Below are positions 25,306 to 34,000 of a stretch of 64,000 nt of DNA, piece by piece. The notes beneath the pieces are model-generated. The model worked only from the letters and a program-made list of their open reading frames with translations. It was not told the origin of the DNA and made no database searches. The translations under genes were made by a program, and so were the position numbers. Position 1 is the first letter of the stretch, and every line of letters begins with the position of its first letter. Origin of the DNA: Kribbella antiqua (lineage in GTDB: Bacteria > Actinomycetota > Actinomycetes > Propionibacteriales > Kribbellaceae); assembly GCF_004345665.1 (NCBI RefSeq), contig NZ_SLWR01000006.1, positions 87,667 to 151,666 of the forward strand, given 5' to 3'.

Positions 25306-25809
25306 TCAGGATTTACGGAGCTCTGCCGCGCCGTCACGGACCGTAGCGCCTTTGGCCCGCGCCAGCTCCGCCAGTGACTCCTGGAAAGCACTCACCCGGT
25401 CCCGCAGCTTCTCGTCGGAAGCGGCCAGAATCCGTACGGCGAGCAGCCCGGCGTTCCGCGCGTTGCCGATCGACACCGTCGCCACCGGCACTCCGGCCGG
25501 CATCTGCACGATCGACAGCAGCGAGTCCATCCCGTCCAGGTACTTGAGCGGCACCGGCACGCCGATCACCGGCAGCGGCGTCACCGCCGCGAGCATGCCG
25601 GGCAGGTGCGCGGCACCACCGGCGCCCGCGATGATCACCTTCAGGCCCCGCTCGTGGGCTGACCGTCCGTAGTCGATCATCTCGGCCGGCATCCGGTGCG
25701 CCGACACGACATCTGCCTCAAAGGGCACGTCGAACTCGGCGCACGCCTCCGCCGCGGCCTTCATCGTCGGCCAGTCCGAGTCCGACCCCATCACGATGCC
25801 AACACTCAT
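25306..25809 (-). CDS. purE: N5-carboxyaminoimidazole ribonucleotide mutase
   Basis: This 167-residue class I PurE shifts the carboxylate of N5-CAIR to carbon 4 in purine synthesis. It carries '[24 protein letters not shown]' at the N terminus, the active-site 'SAHRMPAEM' (~45) and '[27 protein letters not shown]' (~70-100), then '[26 protein letters not shown]'. The ATG at 25809 is used; an in-frame extension upstream is not family-like. It follows purK by 89 bases on the same strand. Together they replace the class II single-enzyme route. Confidence 0.97.
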   Translation of the reverse strand: MSVGIVMGSDSDWPTMKAAAEACAEFDVPFEADVVSAHRMPAEMIDYGRSAHERGLKVIIAGAGGAAHLPGMLAAVTPLPVIGVPVPLKYLDGMDSLLSIVQMPAGVPVATVSIGNARNAGLLAVRILAASDEKLRDRVSAFQESLAELARAKGATVRDGAAELRKS

Positions 25810-25898
25810 CGGCGTCCTCGCTTCGCTCCGGGCGCCGACGAGGCACAAGACGGGCTGTGCTTGATGATGACCTCGCTCCGCTCGCTCATTGGTTTCCC

Positions 25899-27071
25899 CT
25901 ACTCGTCGATGGTGCCGGTCAGGTAGGCGGCCGCGTGCCGGGCGCGTTCGCGGACGTCCTCGAGGTCGTCGCCGTACGCCGTGACGTGGCCGATCTTGCG
26001 GCCCGGCTTCACCGACTTCCCGTAGAAGTGCACCTTCAGCCCCGGGTCGCGCGCCATGCAGTGCAGCAGCCCGCGGTGCATGTCCTCGACGTCCCCGCCG
26101 AGCACGTTGACCATCACGGTGTACGGCGCTCGTGCGGCCGGCGAGCCGAGTGGCAGATCGAGGACCGCGCGCAGGTGGTTCTCGAACTGGGAGGTGACCG
26201 CGCCGTCGATCGACCAGTGGCCGGTGTTGTGCGGGCGCATCGCCAGCTCGTTCACCAGCAGGCGGCCGTCGCGGGCCTCGAACATCTCCACCGCGAGGAT
26301 GCCGACGACGCCGAGCTCACCGGCGATCTTGAGCGCCGTCTGCTGCGCCTGGGCCGCCTTGTCCGGGGCCAGGCCGGGCGCCGGCGCGGTGACCTCGACG
26401 CAGATGCCGTCCCGCTGGACCGACTCGACGATCGGGTACGCGACTGCCTGGCCGTGCGGGGACCGGGCGACGATGGCGGACAGCTCGCGGACGAAGTCGA
26501 TCTTCTCCTCGGCCAGGATCGGTACGCCGCTCGCAAACGCGGTCGCGATCGCCGCGTCGTCCGGCCCGTCGATGAACCAGACGCCCTTGCCGTCATACCC
26601 GCCGCGGGTGGTCTTGAGGATGACCGGGAAGCCGCCGACGCGCTTGGCGAAGTCCTCGACATCGGAAGGCGACTCGACCAGCTGATGGGCGGGCGCCGGT
26701 GCGTCGAACAGGTCCAGGCGCTGCCGCATGACGGCCTTGTCCTGGGCGTGGACCAGAGCGTCCGGGCCGGGATGAACCTTGGCGCCGTCCGCCTCGAGCG
26801 TGTGCAGCAGGTCGGTGGGGACGTGCTCGTGGTCGAACGTGACCACATCGCATTCTGCCGCGAACCGCCGTACGGTCTCTGGATCGCGGTAGTCGCCGAC
26901 GGGTGCGTCGGCCACCGCCTGGGCTGCCGAGACGGTCGGGCCTTCGGCGAGGACCCGGAGCTGGATGCCGAGCGCGATGGCGGTTTCCTGCGTCATCCGG
27001 GCCAGTTGGCCGCCGCCGACCATACCGACTACCGGGGTGCCGACGGGGAGGTCCGAGCGAAAGAACTTCAC
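25899..27071 (-). CDS. purK: 5-(carboxyamino)imidazole ribonucleotide synthase
   Basis: This 390-residue ATP-grasp enzyme joins bicarbonate to aminoimidazole ribonucleotide using ATP, giving the substrate for PurE. The N terminus '[24 protein letters not shown]' is the PurK signature. '[18 protein letters not shown]' and the ATP-grasp lysines ('[20 protein letters not shown]', '[20 protein letters not shown]'), with '[29 protein letters not shown]', complete it. I start at GTG 27071 (VKFFRSDLP) because TAGGCT lies 7 bases before it. An upstream ATG at 27092 would be inside that hexamer. Confidence 0.96.
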   Translation of the reverse strand: MKFFRSDLPVGTPVVGMVGGGQLARMTQETAIALGIQLRVLAEGPTVSAAQAVADAPVGDYRDPETVRRFAAECDVVTFDHEHVPTDLLHTLEADGAKVHPGPDALVHAQDKAVMRQRLDLFDAPAPAHQLVESPSDVEDFAKRVGGFPVILKTTRGGYDGKGVWFIDGPDDAAIATAFASGVPILAEEKIDFVRELSAIVARSPHGQAVAYPIVESVQRDGICVEVTAPAPGLAPDKAAQAQQTALKIAGELGVVGILAVEMFEARDGRLLVNELAMRPHNTGHWSIDGAVTSQFENHLRAVLDLPLGSPAARAPYTVMVNVLGGDVEDMHRGLLHCMARDPGLKVHFYGKSVKPGRKIGHVTAYGDDLEDVRERARHAAAYLTGTIDE

Positions 27072-27084
27072 AGCCTTGAGCCTA
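27069..27084 (-). promoter_or_regulatory. Leaderless-type -10 for purK
   Basis: TAGGCT (27079-27084, minus strand), 7 bases, GTG 27071. It places the start inside the in-frame extension that begins at 27092. Confidence 0.55.
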
Positions 27085-27217
27085 ATGTCCATACATCAGC
27101 CCGACTGCGGCGGGCCATCGCGGCGCGCGGGCGATTTCGGGGTCGGACCGGTCGCCGGGTACCGTGGAAAGCCGCCGCGGCCGTCGCGGGTCTGATCACA
27201 GAAGGTTCCGGAGACCG

Positions 27218-27772
27218 TTGAAGCTCGTCACCACGCTGTATCGCCAGGTCGAGCACCTGGTGCACGAAGTGGCCAAGTTCGGTCTGGTCGGTCTGCTCGG
27301 TCTGGTCGTCGATCTGCCGATCTACAACTGGCTGGTATTCAACAACCCGCTGGTGCTCGCCGACTCCGGTGTCGGCATGCTGCACCACAAGCCGCTGACC
27401 GCGAAGCTGATCTCGACGACGGTGGCGACCGTCGCGACGTACTTCGGGAACCGGTACTGGACCTGGCGGCATCGTGAGCGCAGCGGACTGCACCGCGAGT
27501 ACGTGCTCTTCTTCGTGCTGAACGGCATCGGCCTGCTGATCGCCGCCGGCTGCCTGGCCTTCTCCCGCTACGTGCTGGACATGCACACCTGGCTGTCCGA
27601 CAACATCGCGGCGAACTTCGTCGGCCTCGGACTCGGCACTCTGTTCCGGTTCTGGTCCTACCGCAAGTTCGTCTTCCGCGAGGAAATCGCCCTCGACGAG
27701 GCCGAACACGCCCCCAACTCCCCAGCCGAACTGGACCCAGACTCCACCGGAGACCTCCCCGCGGTCCGCTAG
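27218..27772 (+). CDS. GtrA-like membrane protein
   Basis: This 184-residue protein has four predicted membrane helices. The pattern is of the GtrA family: 'EVAKFGLVGLLGLVVDLPIYNWLV' (~15-35), 'KLISTTVATVATYFGNRYWTWRH' (~65), 'FFVLNGIGLLIAAGCLAFSRYVL' (~100), and 'NFVGLGLGTLFRFWSYRKFVF' (~140). GtrA proteins are thought to move undecaprenyl-linked sugars across the membrane. In M. tuberculosis Rv3277 of this family lies between purK and the PH-domain gene, as here with intervening genes. It starts at TTG 27218 with GGAG 4 bases before it. The acidic tail is disordered. Confidence 0.87.
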   Translation: MKLVTTLYRQVEHLVHEVAKFGLVGLLGLVVDLPIYNWLVFNNPLVLADSGVGMLHHKPLTAKLISTTVATVATYFGNRYWTWRHRERSGLHREYVLFFVLNGIGLLIAAGCLAFSRYVLDMHTWLSDNIAANFVGLGLGTLFRFWSYRKFVFREEIALDEAEHAPNSPAELDPDSTGDLPAVR

Positions 27773-27808
27773 CACGTCGACAACTGGACCTCTCGAAGAC
27801 AGCACAGC

Positions 27809-27844
27809 CCGCGGTTCCGGGAGTGATTGCTCACGGAACCGCGG
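27809..27844. terminator. Bidirectional terminator hairpin
   Basis: An 11-bp perfect stem (CCGCGGTTCCG 27809-27819, complement 27834-27844) with a 14-base loop sits between the convergent GtrA and secreted hydrolase genes. Confidence 0.75.
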
Positions 27845-27857
27845 ACTGGCCGAAGCC

Positions 27858-28568
27858 TCATGCTCCGATCGGGTATGCCCAGCCGAGGTAGGGGTTGGAT
27901 AAACCGGTGACATTGTGCTGCCAGACAGGCAACCGCAACTTCCCGTTTCCCTGTGTTGAGATGACCTGTTGACCGCCGAGAGATACACCCACGTGTCCGG
28001 CTCCCTCACCGCCACCGTAGAAGACGACGGCGCCGCGCGGAGGGTTCGTGTCTGGGTGGATACGACCGTTGTTCAGCTGCCAGTTGTAGTGGTCGATGGC
28101 GCGCGGGAACCAGTACCTGAAGCCCCCGGCCTGTTCCACGAACTGCTCGCACCATCCACTCCACTGGTGTCCGTAGTGGTCGGACCAAGTGGGGTCGGGC
28201 GAGTTCTTTTCAGCGATGGCCCAGTTCGCGGCGGCCAGCATGTTCGCCGACGACGCCCATCCCTGGCAGAACCAGGTGTAAGGGTTCGCCGCGTCGCGCA
28301 GGCCGGCGTAAGCGCCTTGGCTGTACTGCGTCGCACACGCGCGGTTGACGTCGATACCGCCAGAGAACGACGGCGCGACGCATTTCCAGCTGTAGGCGCT
28401 GGACCAGTTGGTCACGGTGGCCCGTGAGCCGCGACCGGGGTACTGCGTGTCGCAGGCGCGTTGCATGTCGACTCCGCCGAGCACTGTGGCAGCGGAGGCT
28501 TGAGTCGCGGTGACAGCGGGCAGCGCCAGTACGGCGGTGATCGCTCCGATGAGCAGCAGCTTTCTCAT
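27858..28568 (-). CDS. Secreted NlpC/CHAP-like cysteine hydrolase
   Basis: This 236-residue exported protein has an N-terminal signal peptide ('MRKLLLIGAITAVLALPAVTATQASA'). Two tandem copies follow of a short Cys-containing domain, 'GGVDMQRACDTQYPG..YSWKCVA' and 'GGIDVNRACATQYSQG..YTWFCQG' (~35-105). The remainder is papain-like: 'WCEQFVEQAGG' supplies the catalytic Cys (~145) and 'GHVGVSLGG' the His (~205). Such enzymes cleave peptidoglycan peptides. The paired Cys domains may bind the wall. The start ATG 28568 has AAGGAGAGA upstream. The exact fold class (CHAP or NlpC/P60) is unsure. Confidence 0.75.
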   Translation of the reverse strand: MRKLLLIGAITAVLALPAVTATQASAATVLGGVDMQRACDTQYPGRGSRATVTNWSSAYSWKCVAPSFSGGIDVNRACATQYSQGAYAGLRDAANPYTWFCQGWASSANMLAAANWAIAEKNSPDPTWSDHYGHQWSGWCEQFVEQAGGFRYWFPRAIDHYNWQLNNGRIHPDTNPPRGAVVFYGGGEGAGHVGVSLGGQQVISTQGNGKLRLPVWQHNVTGLSNPYLGWAYPIGA

Positions 28569-28706
28569 ACCAACTCTCTCCTTCATTCGGACGACCGGGT
28601 CGTCAGCTGATCGAGGTTGGTCCAGTGTTGGGCGCCGTGATGGTTCACCGCGACGTGGAAATCCCGGTACTTTCGGCCCACGCGAAGGCCGGGTGAAAGC
28701 GCGGTA

Positions 28707-29480
28707 TCAGCGCTGAGGGCGAGATTCCAGCAGCCAGGAAAGGGTCTTCTTGATCGCGCCGCGAACCGGTCGTTGACTGGCTGCGTCGTTGACCAGGTCA
28801 CCTGGGCCTACACCGAGTTCGTGCCGAAGCTCGGCGTACCCCGGGAACGCGATCTTCGTTTCCTCGCAGAGAAACAGGAGGATCTTGCGCTTGTGATCTT
28901 CGATGGTTCGCCGGGAGAGCTGGCGTTGTCGCGCGATGTCCGCGTCCGAGAGTCCCCTGTCCAGCAATGCCAGCGTCTCCGCGAGCGAGTCGGACAGCCG
29001 GACGTCCCGGCAGCGTTTCACGAGTTCGCGCAGGGCATCGTTGAGTACGTCGTTGACGACCTGTCCGTGCCTTCCGACCTCAGCCACCGCCTCGGCCAGC
29101 ACGGCTGGATCGCTGTACTTGCTGACGAATCCGGCTGCACCGGCGGCCACACAACGCGCAACGGGTTCGGGCCGCACGTCGGCTGTGTAGACCAGCACCC
29201 GCTGACGATGCTCCTCGGTGAGCCGGCGGATCGCACGGACTCCCTGCACAACCGCGGTGTCACCGGTCTGCCGGTTGAGGCACAGGTCGAGGACGACAAC
29301 GTGAAGTGCCTGTTGCTGAATACCGAGGAAAGCGTCCACGCTTGCATAGCCGCCGACGAACAGGAGATCGGCGTTCGGCGTCTCGATCGGCAGGCGGTAT
29401 CGAGGTTCGTCATCGATCACGACGTACCGCACGGCATCGCCATCGCCGGCCAAGGGCAGCACCAGGTCGCCGGGCGTCAC
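28707..29480 (-). CDS. LuxR-type response regulator
   Basis: This 257-residue protein has an N-terminal receiver domain. 'VVIDDEP' gives the acidic pair and 'ALHVVVLDLCLNR' holds the phosphorylation Asp (~65). 'VLVYTADVRPEPVARCVAAGAAGFVSKYSDP' ends with the conserved Lys. The C-terminal helix-turn-helix is 'LLDRGLSDADIARQRQLSRRTIEDHKRKILLFL' (~175-205). It is the partner of the kinase just upstream: the GTG start overlaps the kinase stop. The C-terminal tail after the HTH is longer than usual for NarL-type regulators. Confidence 0.9.
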   Translation of the reverse strand: MTPGDLVLPLAGDGDAVRYVVIDDEPRYRLPIETPNADLLFVGGYASVDAFLGIQQQALHVVVLDLCLNRQTGDTAVVQGVRAIRRLTEEHRQRVLVYTADVRPEPVARCVAAGAAGFVSKYSDPAVLAEAVAEVGRHGQVVNDVLNDALRELVKRCRDVRLSDSLAETLALLDRGLSDADIARQRQLSRRTIEDHKRKILLFLCEETKIAFPGYAELRHELGVGPGDLVNDAASQRPVRGAIKKTLSWLLESRPQR

Positions 29481-30637
29481 AGCTGCCTCGGAACCGCGAT
29501 CGAGATCTCGGTGCCTTCGCCTGGAGCGCTGAGGACGATGCTGCGACCGCCGACCGACTCCAGTTGGTGCCCGAGAATCTGTGAGATGCCGTACCCGGTC
29601 CTGAACTCGGACTGATCGAATCCCGGGCCGCTGTCGCGGATCGTCACAACGACGTGGCTGTCGTCGGAGCGCACGCTCACCAGGACAGCAGCACCGGGAG
29701 CATGCTGCTCCACATTGGTCAGCGCGGTGTCCATCGCCCTGTCCAGATGCTCCAGGACGTCACTGAGCAGCCGGGTCTCCGGCGCGATTTCCATGACAGG
29801 ACGGATGGCCAAACTCGAATGACGTCTGAGTACGCCGGTGAGGCGCTCCTCGACGTTCTGAGCGAGGAGGACACCATCGACGTACGAGCGCATCTGCTGA
29901 TGCTTCTCTCGAGCCTGGTGCATCATCGCGACCTGTGTCTGCTGGTCAGCCACGACGAACCTGTCGAGTTCCAGGTACACCAGCAGATCGTGCACCAGAG
30001 CCCTGCTCCGGTCCCGCTCGAGCTCGGCCACCCTCCGGCGCGCCACGTCCGCGGCCGCTGCGAGCCGCCGGACGAACCGGCAGAAAACGTATGCCACTGT
30101 GGCGAACCCGGGGTAGGCGAGCGAATTCGCCAGCGCGGTCGCGCGGCCTGAGTCGTCAGCCCCGAGCGGGAGTGCCGCGACTGCGAGGTAGGCCAGAGCG
30201 AGCAGGCCCGAGACCAGCAGGACTTGTCCGAAGCGAGGCAATACGCCGCCGATGAGGGTCACGGTCGACAAGGTGATCGGGTAGACCCACATCGTCCAGA
30301 CGACCAGGCGAGACTCCGGCGACACATAGGTGGGCGAGGTCAGGATGAGTCCGAGGGCGAGTGCGAAGTCCAGCACCAGCGGCCACCGCAGAGGCAAGAC
30401 ACTGCCCCTGCTAAGAAGCCAACCGGCCAGCAGCGCTGACTCGATGGTCATCACGAGAACAAATGCCAGGTCGACGCGTGGCGCCGTCGATGCGGCCAAG
30501 CCGCCGGTCGAGAGCGCGATCGCGGTCTGGCCCAGGTCGAAGGTGCGAATGCCGACAAACGCCAGTACGACTGTGCGTTCGACACCTTCTGCCGTCGCCG
30601 GTGTCCGGCGCATGCCGGCCTGTCCCGATAGCGTCAT
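29477..30637 (-). CDS. Membrane sensor histidine kinase
   Basis: This is a 386-residue kinase. There are about six membrane segments in residues 15-190, no large extracellular loop, and a linker helix 'RRLAAAADVARRRVAELERDRSRALVHDLLVYLEL' in which the His of 'ALVHDLL' matches a HisKA_3-like phosphoacceptor. The ATPase part has 'ALTNVEQHAPGA' (N box) and 'VVVTIRDSGPGFDQ' with 'GYGISQILG' (G boxes). The start ATG 30637 has GGGGGG immediately upstream. The absence of a sizeable sensor domain suggests the signal is membrane-borne. It is divergent from the Ig-repeat gene. Confidence 0.87.
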   Translation of the reverse strand: MTLSGQAGMRRTPATAEGVERTVVLAFVGIRTFDLGQTAIALSTGGLAASTAPRVDLAFVLVMTIESALLAGWLLSRGSVLPLRWPLVLDFALALGLILTSPTYVSPESRLVVWTMWVYPITLSTVTLIGGVLPRFGQVLLVSGLLALAYLAVAALPLGADDSGRATALANSLAYPGFATVAYVFCRFVRRLAAAADVARRRVAELERDRSRALVHDLLVYLELDRFVVADQQTQVAMMHQAREKHQQMRSYVDGVLLAQNVEERLTGVLRRHSSLAIRPVMEIAPETRLLSDVLEHLDRAMDTALTNVEQHAPGAAVLVSVRSDDSHVVVTIRDSGPGFDQSEFRTGYGISQILGHQLESVGGRSIVLSAPGEGTEISIAVPRQL

Positions 30638-31029
30638 GATCCCCCCACCCCCTGGGCATTCCGCACCGGCGAGCCGGCCTTCCCCCGGAAATCCCAGATG
30701 TCCATTTGACGCAGGTGGAATAGCAAATGTCCACGGGGCTCGCATCACAAGTCGCGGTGGCGGATGGTCACCGGGGGGTGGTCCTGGTCAGTTAGGCGCG
30801 CGGACCTGCTGTCTGAGAGAGTTTCAAGTTTTCCCGCTGTGGGGTTACTTGTTTTCGGGACCTTAGTCCCTATTCACGGTGTGTGACGCCCGGCACTCTT
30901 GATCCGCGGTTACTAAACGTAATCGCCACGGGGTGAGCGTTGAACTGCCAGGGGATTGGTCGCCGTACGGGGCCTGGTGGGGAGCAGAGGCGAAACCGGC
31001 ACCCAGCTTCGACCAACGGGGAGCCTCGG
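30638..31029. other. 392-bp divergent intergenic region
   Basis: The region between the kinase and the Ig-repeat gene holds two direct repeats of the form CA(A/G)ATGTCCA (30695-30704, 30724-30733), a GTTACT pair at about 30845 and 30908, and the ribosome site (GGGGAG 31018-31023) for the gene at 31030. I see no small gene and no known riboswitch. Confidence 0.6.
30695..30733. promoter_or_regulatory. Direct repeats upstream of the two-component genes
   Basis: CAGATGTCCA (30695-30704) and CAAATGTCCA (30724-30733) are 29 bp apart, about three helical turns, 58-96 bp before the kinase start. They are candidate binding sites for the neighbouring response regulator. Confidence 0.45.
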
Positions 31030-34000
31030 ATGTCCGACCAGCAGTTCCTGCCTGCGCGCCGTCGCGGGCGCCGCCTCTTAGCAGTCGCGGCCGCCATCAC
31101 AGCACTCATCGGGACCAGCCTCGCGCAACCTGCGCAGGCCTCCAGCGTCACCAGCGCGAGCTTCAGTGGCGGGTCTGGCACCGTGACGGCGGGCGGTGCC
31201 GTTTACGCCAAGCAGGGCGGCGCGCTGACCCTGACCGTCAACACCACCGCTGACACCAAGTGCGTGGACGTGGCGGGCGCGTTCTCGAGCCACCAGACCT
31301 CAGCCACCGCCAAGTCGACCTGGACGTTCAGCACCACGGCGGGCACCGGCAACGGCGTTCAGGCGGTGACCGCGACCGCGTCGAACGGCTTCAACGGCCA
31401 GGGCAAGTGCACTGGCCCGTCTGGCTCGAGCGAGGCGTCGTACACGCTGGACAACACCGGACCCACGCTCGCGGCCGCACTCAGCCCGGCCCCCAACGCA
31501 GCAGGCTGGAACAAGGCGAACACCTCGATCACCTGGGCTGCAGCGGACTCCGGCTCGGGTATCGGTTCCGGTCCGGCTCCCGCCACCGATTCCGTCACCA
31601 CGAACACCGCAGGTGTCCTCAAGACCGCAACAGCCGCTGACAGGCTCGGCAACGCCGGCGACGGCTCTGTCCTGGTCAAGCTCGACAAGACCGGCCCGAC
31701 GATCAGCGGCACCTCTGCACCGGCACCGAACGCGTCCGGCTGGAACAACACCGACGTGACGGTGTCGCTGACCTGCACGGATGCACTGTCCGGCATCAAG
31801 AGCTGCAGCGGCGGCGGCAGCGTCGTACTCACCACTGAGGGTGCGAACCAGTCTGTCCCCGGTACGGCGATCGACAACGCCGACAACGCCGCCAGCACCA
31901 GCCTCTCCGGCATCAACATCGACAAGACCGCGCCAAGCCTGTCCGGTACCCCGACCACGGCAGCCAACGCCGACGGCTGGTACAACAGCGACGTCGCCAT
32001 CAAGTGGACCGCCGCCGACGCGCTATCGGGCCTGGCCACCGCCGCACCGGCCAACAGCACCATCACCGGTGAGGGCACCGGCCTGAAGGCGACCGCGTCC
32101 ACCTCCGACAAGGCCGGCAACAGCACCACGGCAGACAGCAGTGCCGTCAAGATCGACCGGACAGCTCCCATCACAGCGCTCAGCGGAACGTCCAACGCCT
32201 GGAGCAACGGCGACGTCACAGTCGACCTGGCGGCGTCCGACAACCTGTCCGGTCTCGCCAGTACGTCGTACGCGATCGACGGCGGCGCACCACAGACCGG
32301 CACTGCGTTCACGCTGTCCAGCGACGGCGACCACACCGTCACCTTCTTCAGCACGGACAAGGCCGGCAACGCCGAGACCCCGCAGACCGCGCACGTGAAG
32401 ATCGACAAGACCGCACCGACCATCGGGCACACGTTCGCGCCGCAGAACTACACCGACGGCTCCTGGACCAACCAGGACGTGACGGTCACCTTCGAGTGTG
32501 CCGACACCGGCTCTGGCGTAGCTGCCTGCACTGCACCCGTGAGCACGTCCACCGAGGCAGCCGGCCAGCAGATCGTGGGCACCGCGAAGGACCAGGCCGG
32601 TAACAGTGCGAGCGACACGGCCGTCGTGAGCATCGACAAGACCGCGCCGACGATCACCGCCGCTCCGGACCGGGCCGCGAACGACAACGGCTGGTACAAC
32701 GACGACGTCACTGTCACCTACACGGCGTCGGACTCCCTGTCCGGCGTGGCAAGCACATCGCCTGCCAAGGTCCTGGGTGAGGGCACGAACCAGTCCGCCA
32801 CCGGTACGGCGACAGACGCCGCCGGCAACAGCGCAAGTGACACAGCTGTCGTGAGCGTCGACAAGACCGCCCCGGTCCTGACCGCGTCCTTCGCGAGCGG
32901 CTGGCACACTGACGACGTACTGGTGACCTGGTCCTGCACCGACGCCCGCTCCGGCGTTGCGACCGGACCGGCCGACGAGACCGTAACCGGAGAGGGCGAC
33001 GACCTGTCGTCCACCGCGACCTGCACCGACAGGGCCGGCAACCAGGCGACCAAGACCGTCAGCGGCATCAAGATCGACCGCAACGCAGCTGCCACGTCGG
33101 CCACGGTTCCCGCACCGCTGGCCAGCGGCTGGTACGCCGAGGCGGTCCAGGTGACCCTGACCGGCAACGACCCGCTCTCCGGTGTGAGCGCGACCTACTA
33201 CAGCGTCGACGGCGGTGCCGCGCAGTCTTACGGCGGCCCGTTCGCGTTTGCCACCAAGGGCACGCACACGATCACCTACTGGAGCAAGGACGTCGCCGGC
33301 AACACCGAAGACCAGACCGGCAACAGCATCACGCTGAAGATCGACGGCAACGCCCCGGTGACCACGGTGATCAACCCGATCTCACCAGCCAGCGGCTGGT
33401 TCGTGATCAGCGGCATCCCGGTGGCGTTCGACGCGAACGACGCCGAGTCCGGCATCGCGGCGACGTACTACCAGCTCGACGGCGGCGACGTACAGACGTA
33501 CGGCGGCCCGTTCACCGAGGAGCTTGCCACTGGCAACCACTCGATCAGCTACTGGAGCGTGGATCTGGCCGGCAACGCCGAGGCCAAGCAGACGACCCTG
33601 GTCAAGGTGGACACGATCGCCCCGGCGATCACCGGAACCCGGTCGCCGGCGCCGAACGCGCACGGCTGGAACAACACAAGCGTCGACGTGAAGTTCATCT
33701 GCACCGACGCAGACTCGGGCATCGACGGGATCGCCGGCTGCGGGCCGGACACCACGGTCAGCAGCGAGGGCGCGGACCAGTCGGTCCAGGGCGACACCCA
33801 GGACACCGCCGGGAACGCGAACTCCACCACGGTCGGCTCGATTAACATCGACAAGACCGCACCGTCGCTGACCGGCACCGCCACCACCGACCCGAACGGG
33901 GCCGGCTGGTACACCGGCGACGTCAAGATCGCCTGGTCGGCCGACGACGGTCTGTCCGGCGTCGAAACCCAGCCGGCCGACAGCACGATCACCGGCGAGG

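Noticed and set aside
25810..25898. Palindromic GAGCGAGCGG-like words between purE and purK
   Set aside because: These short words are common at actinobacterial gene ends. One pair is not enough to call a repeat element.
30760..31029. Possible riboswitch (ydaO or c-di-GMP type) before the Ig-repeat gene
   Set aside because: I could not match the conserved cores of those classes, only general GC-rich stems.
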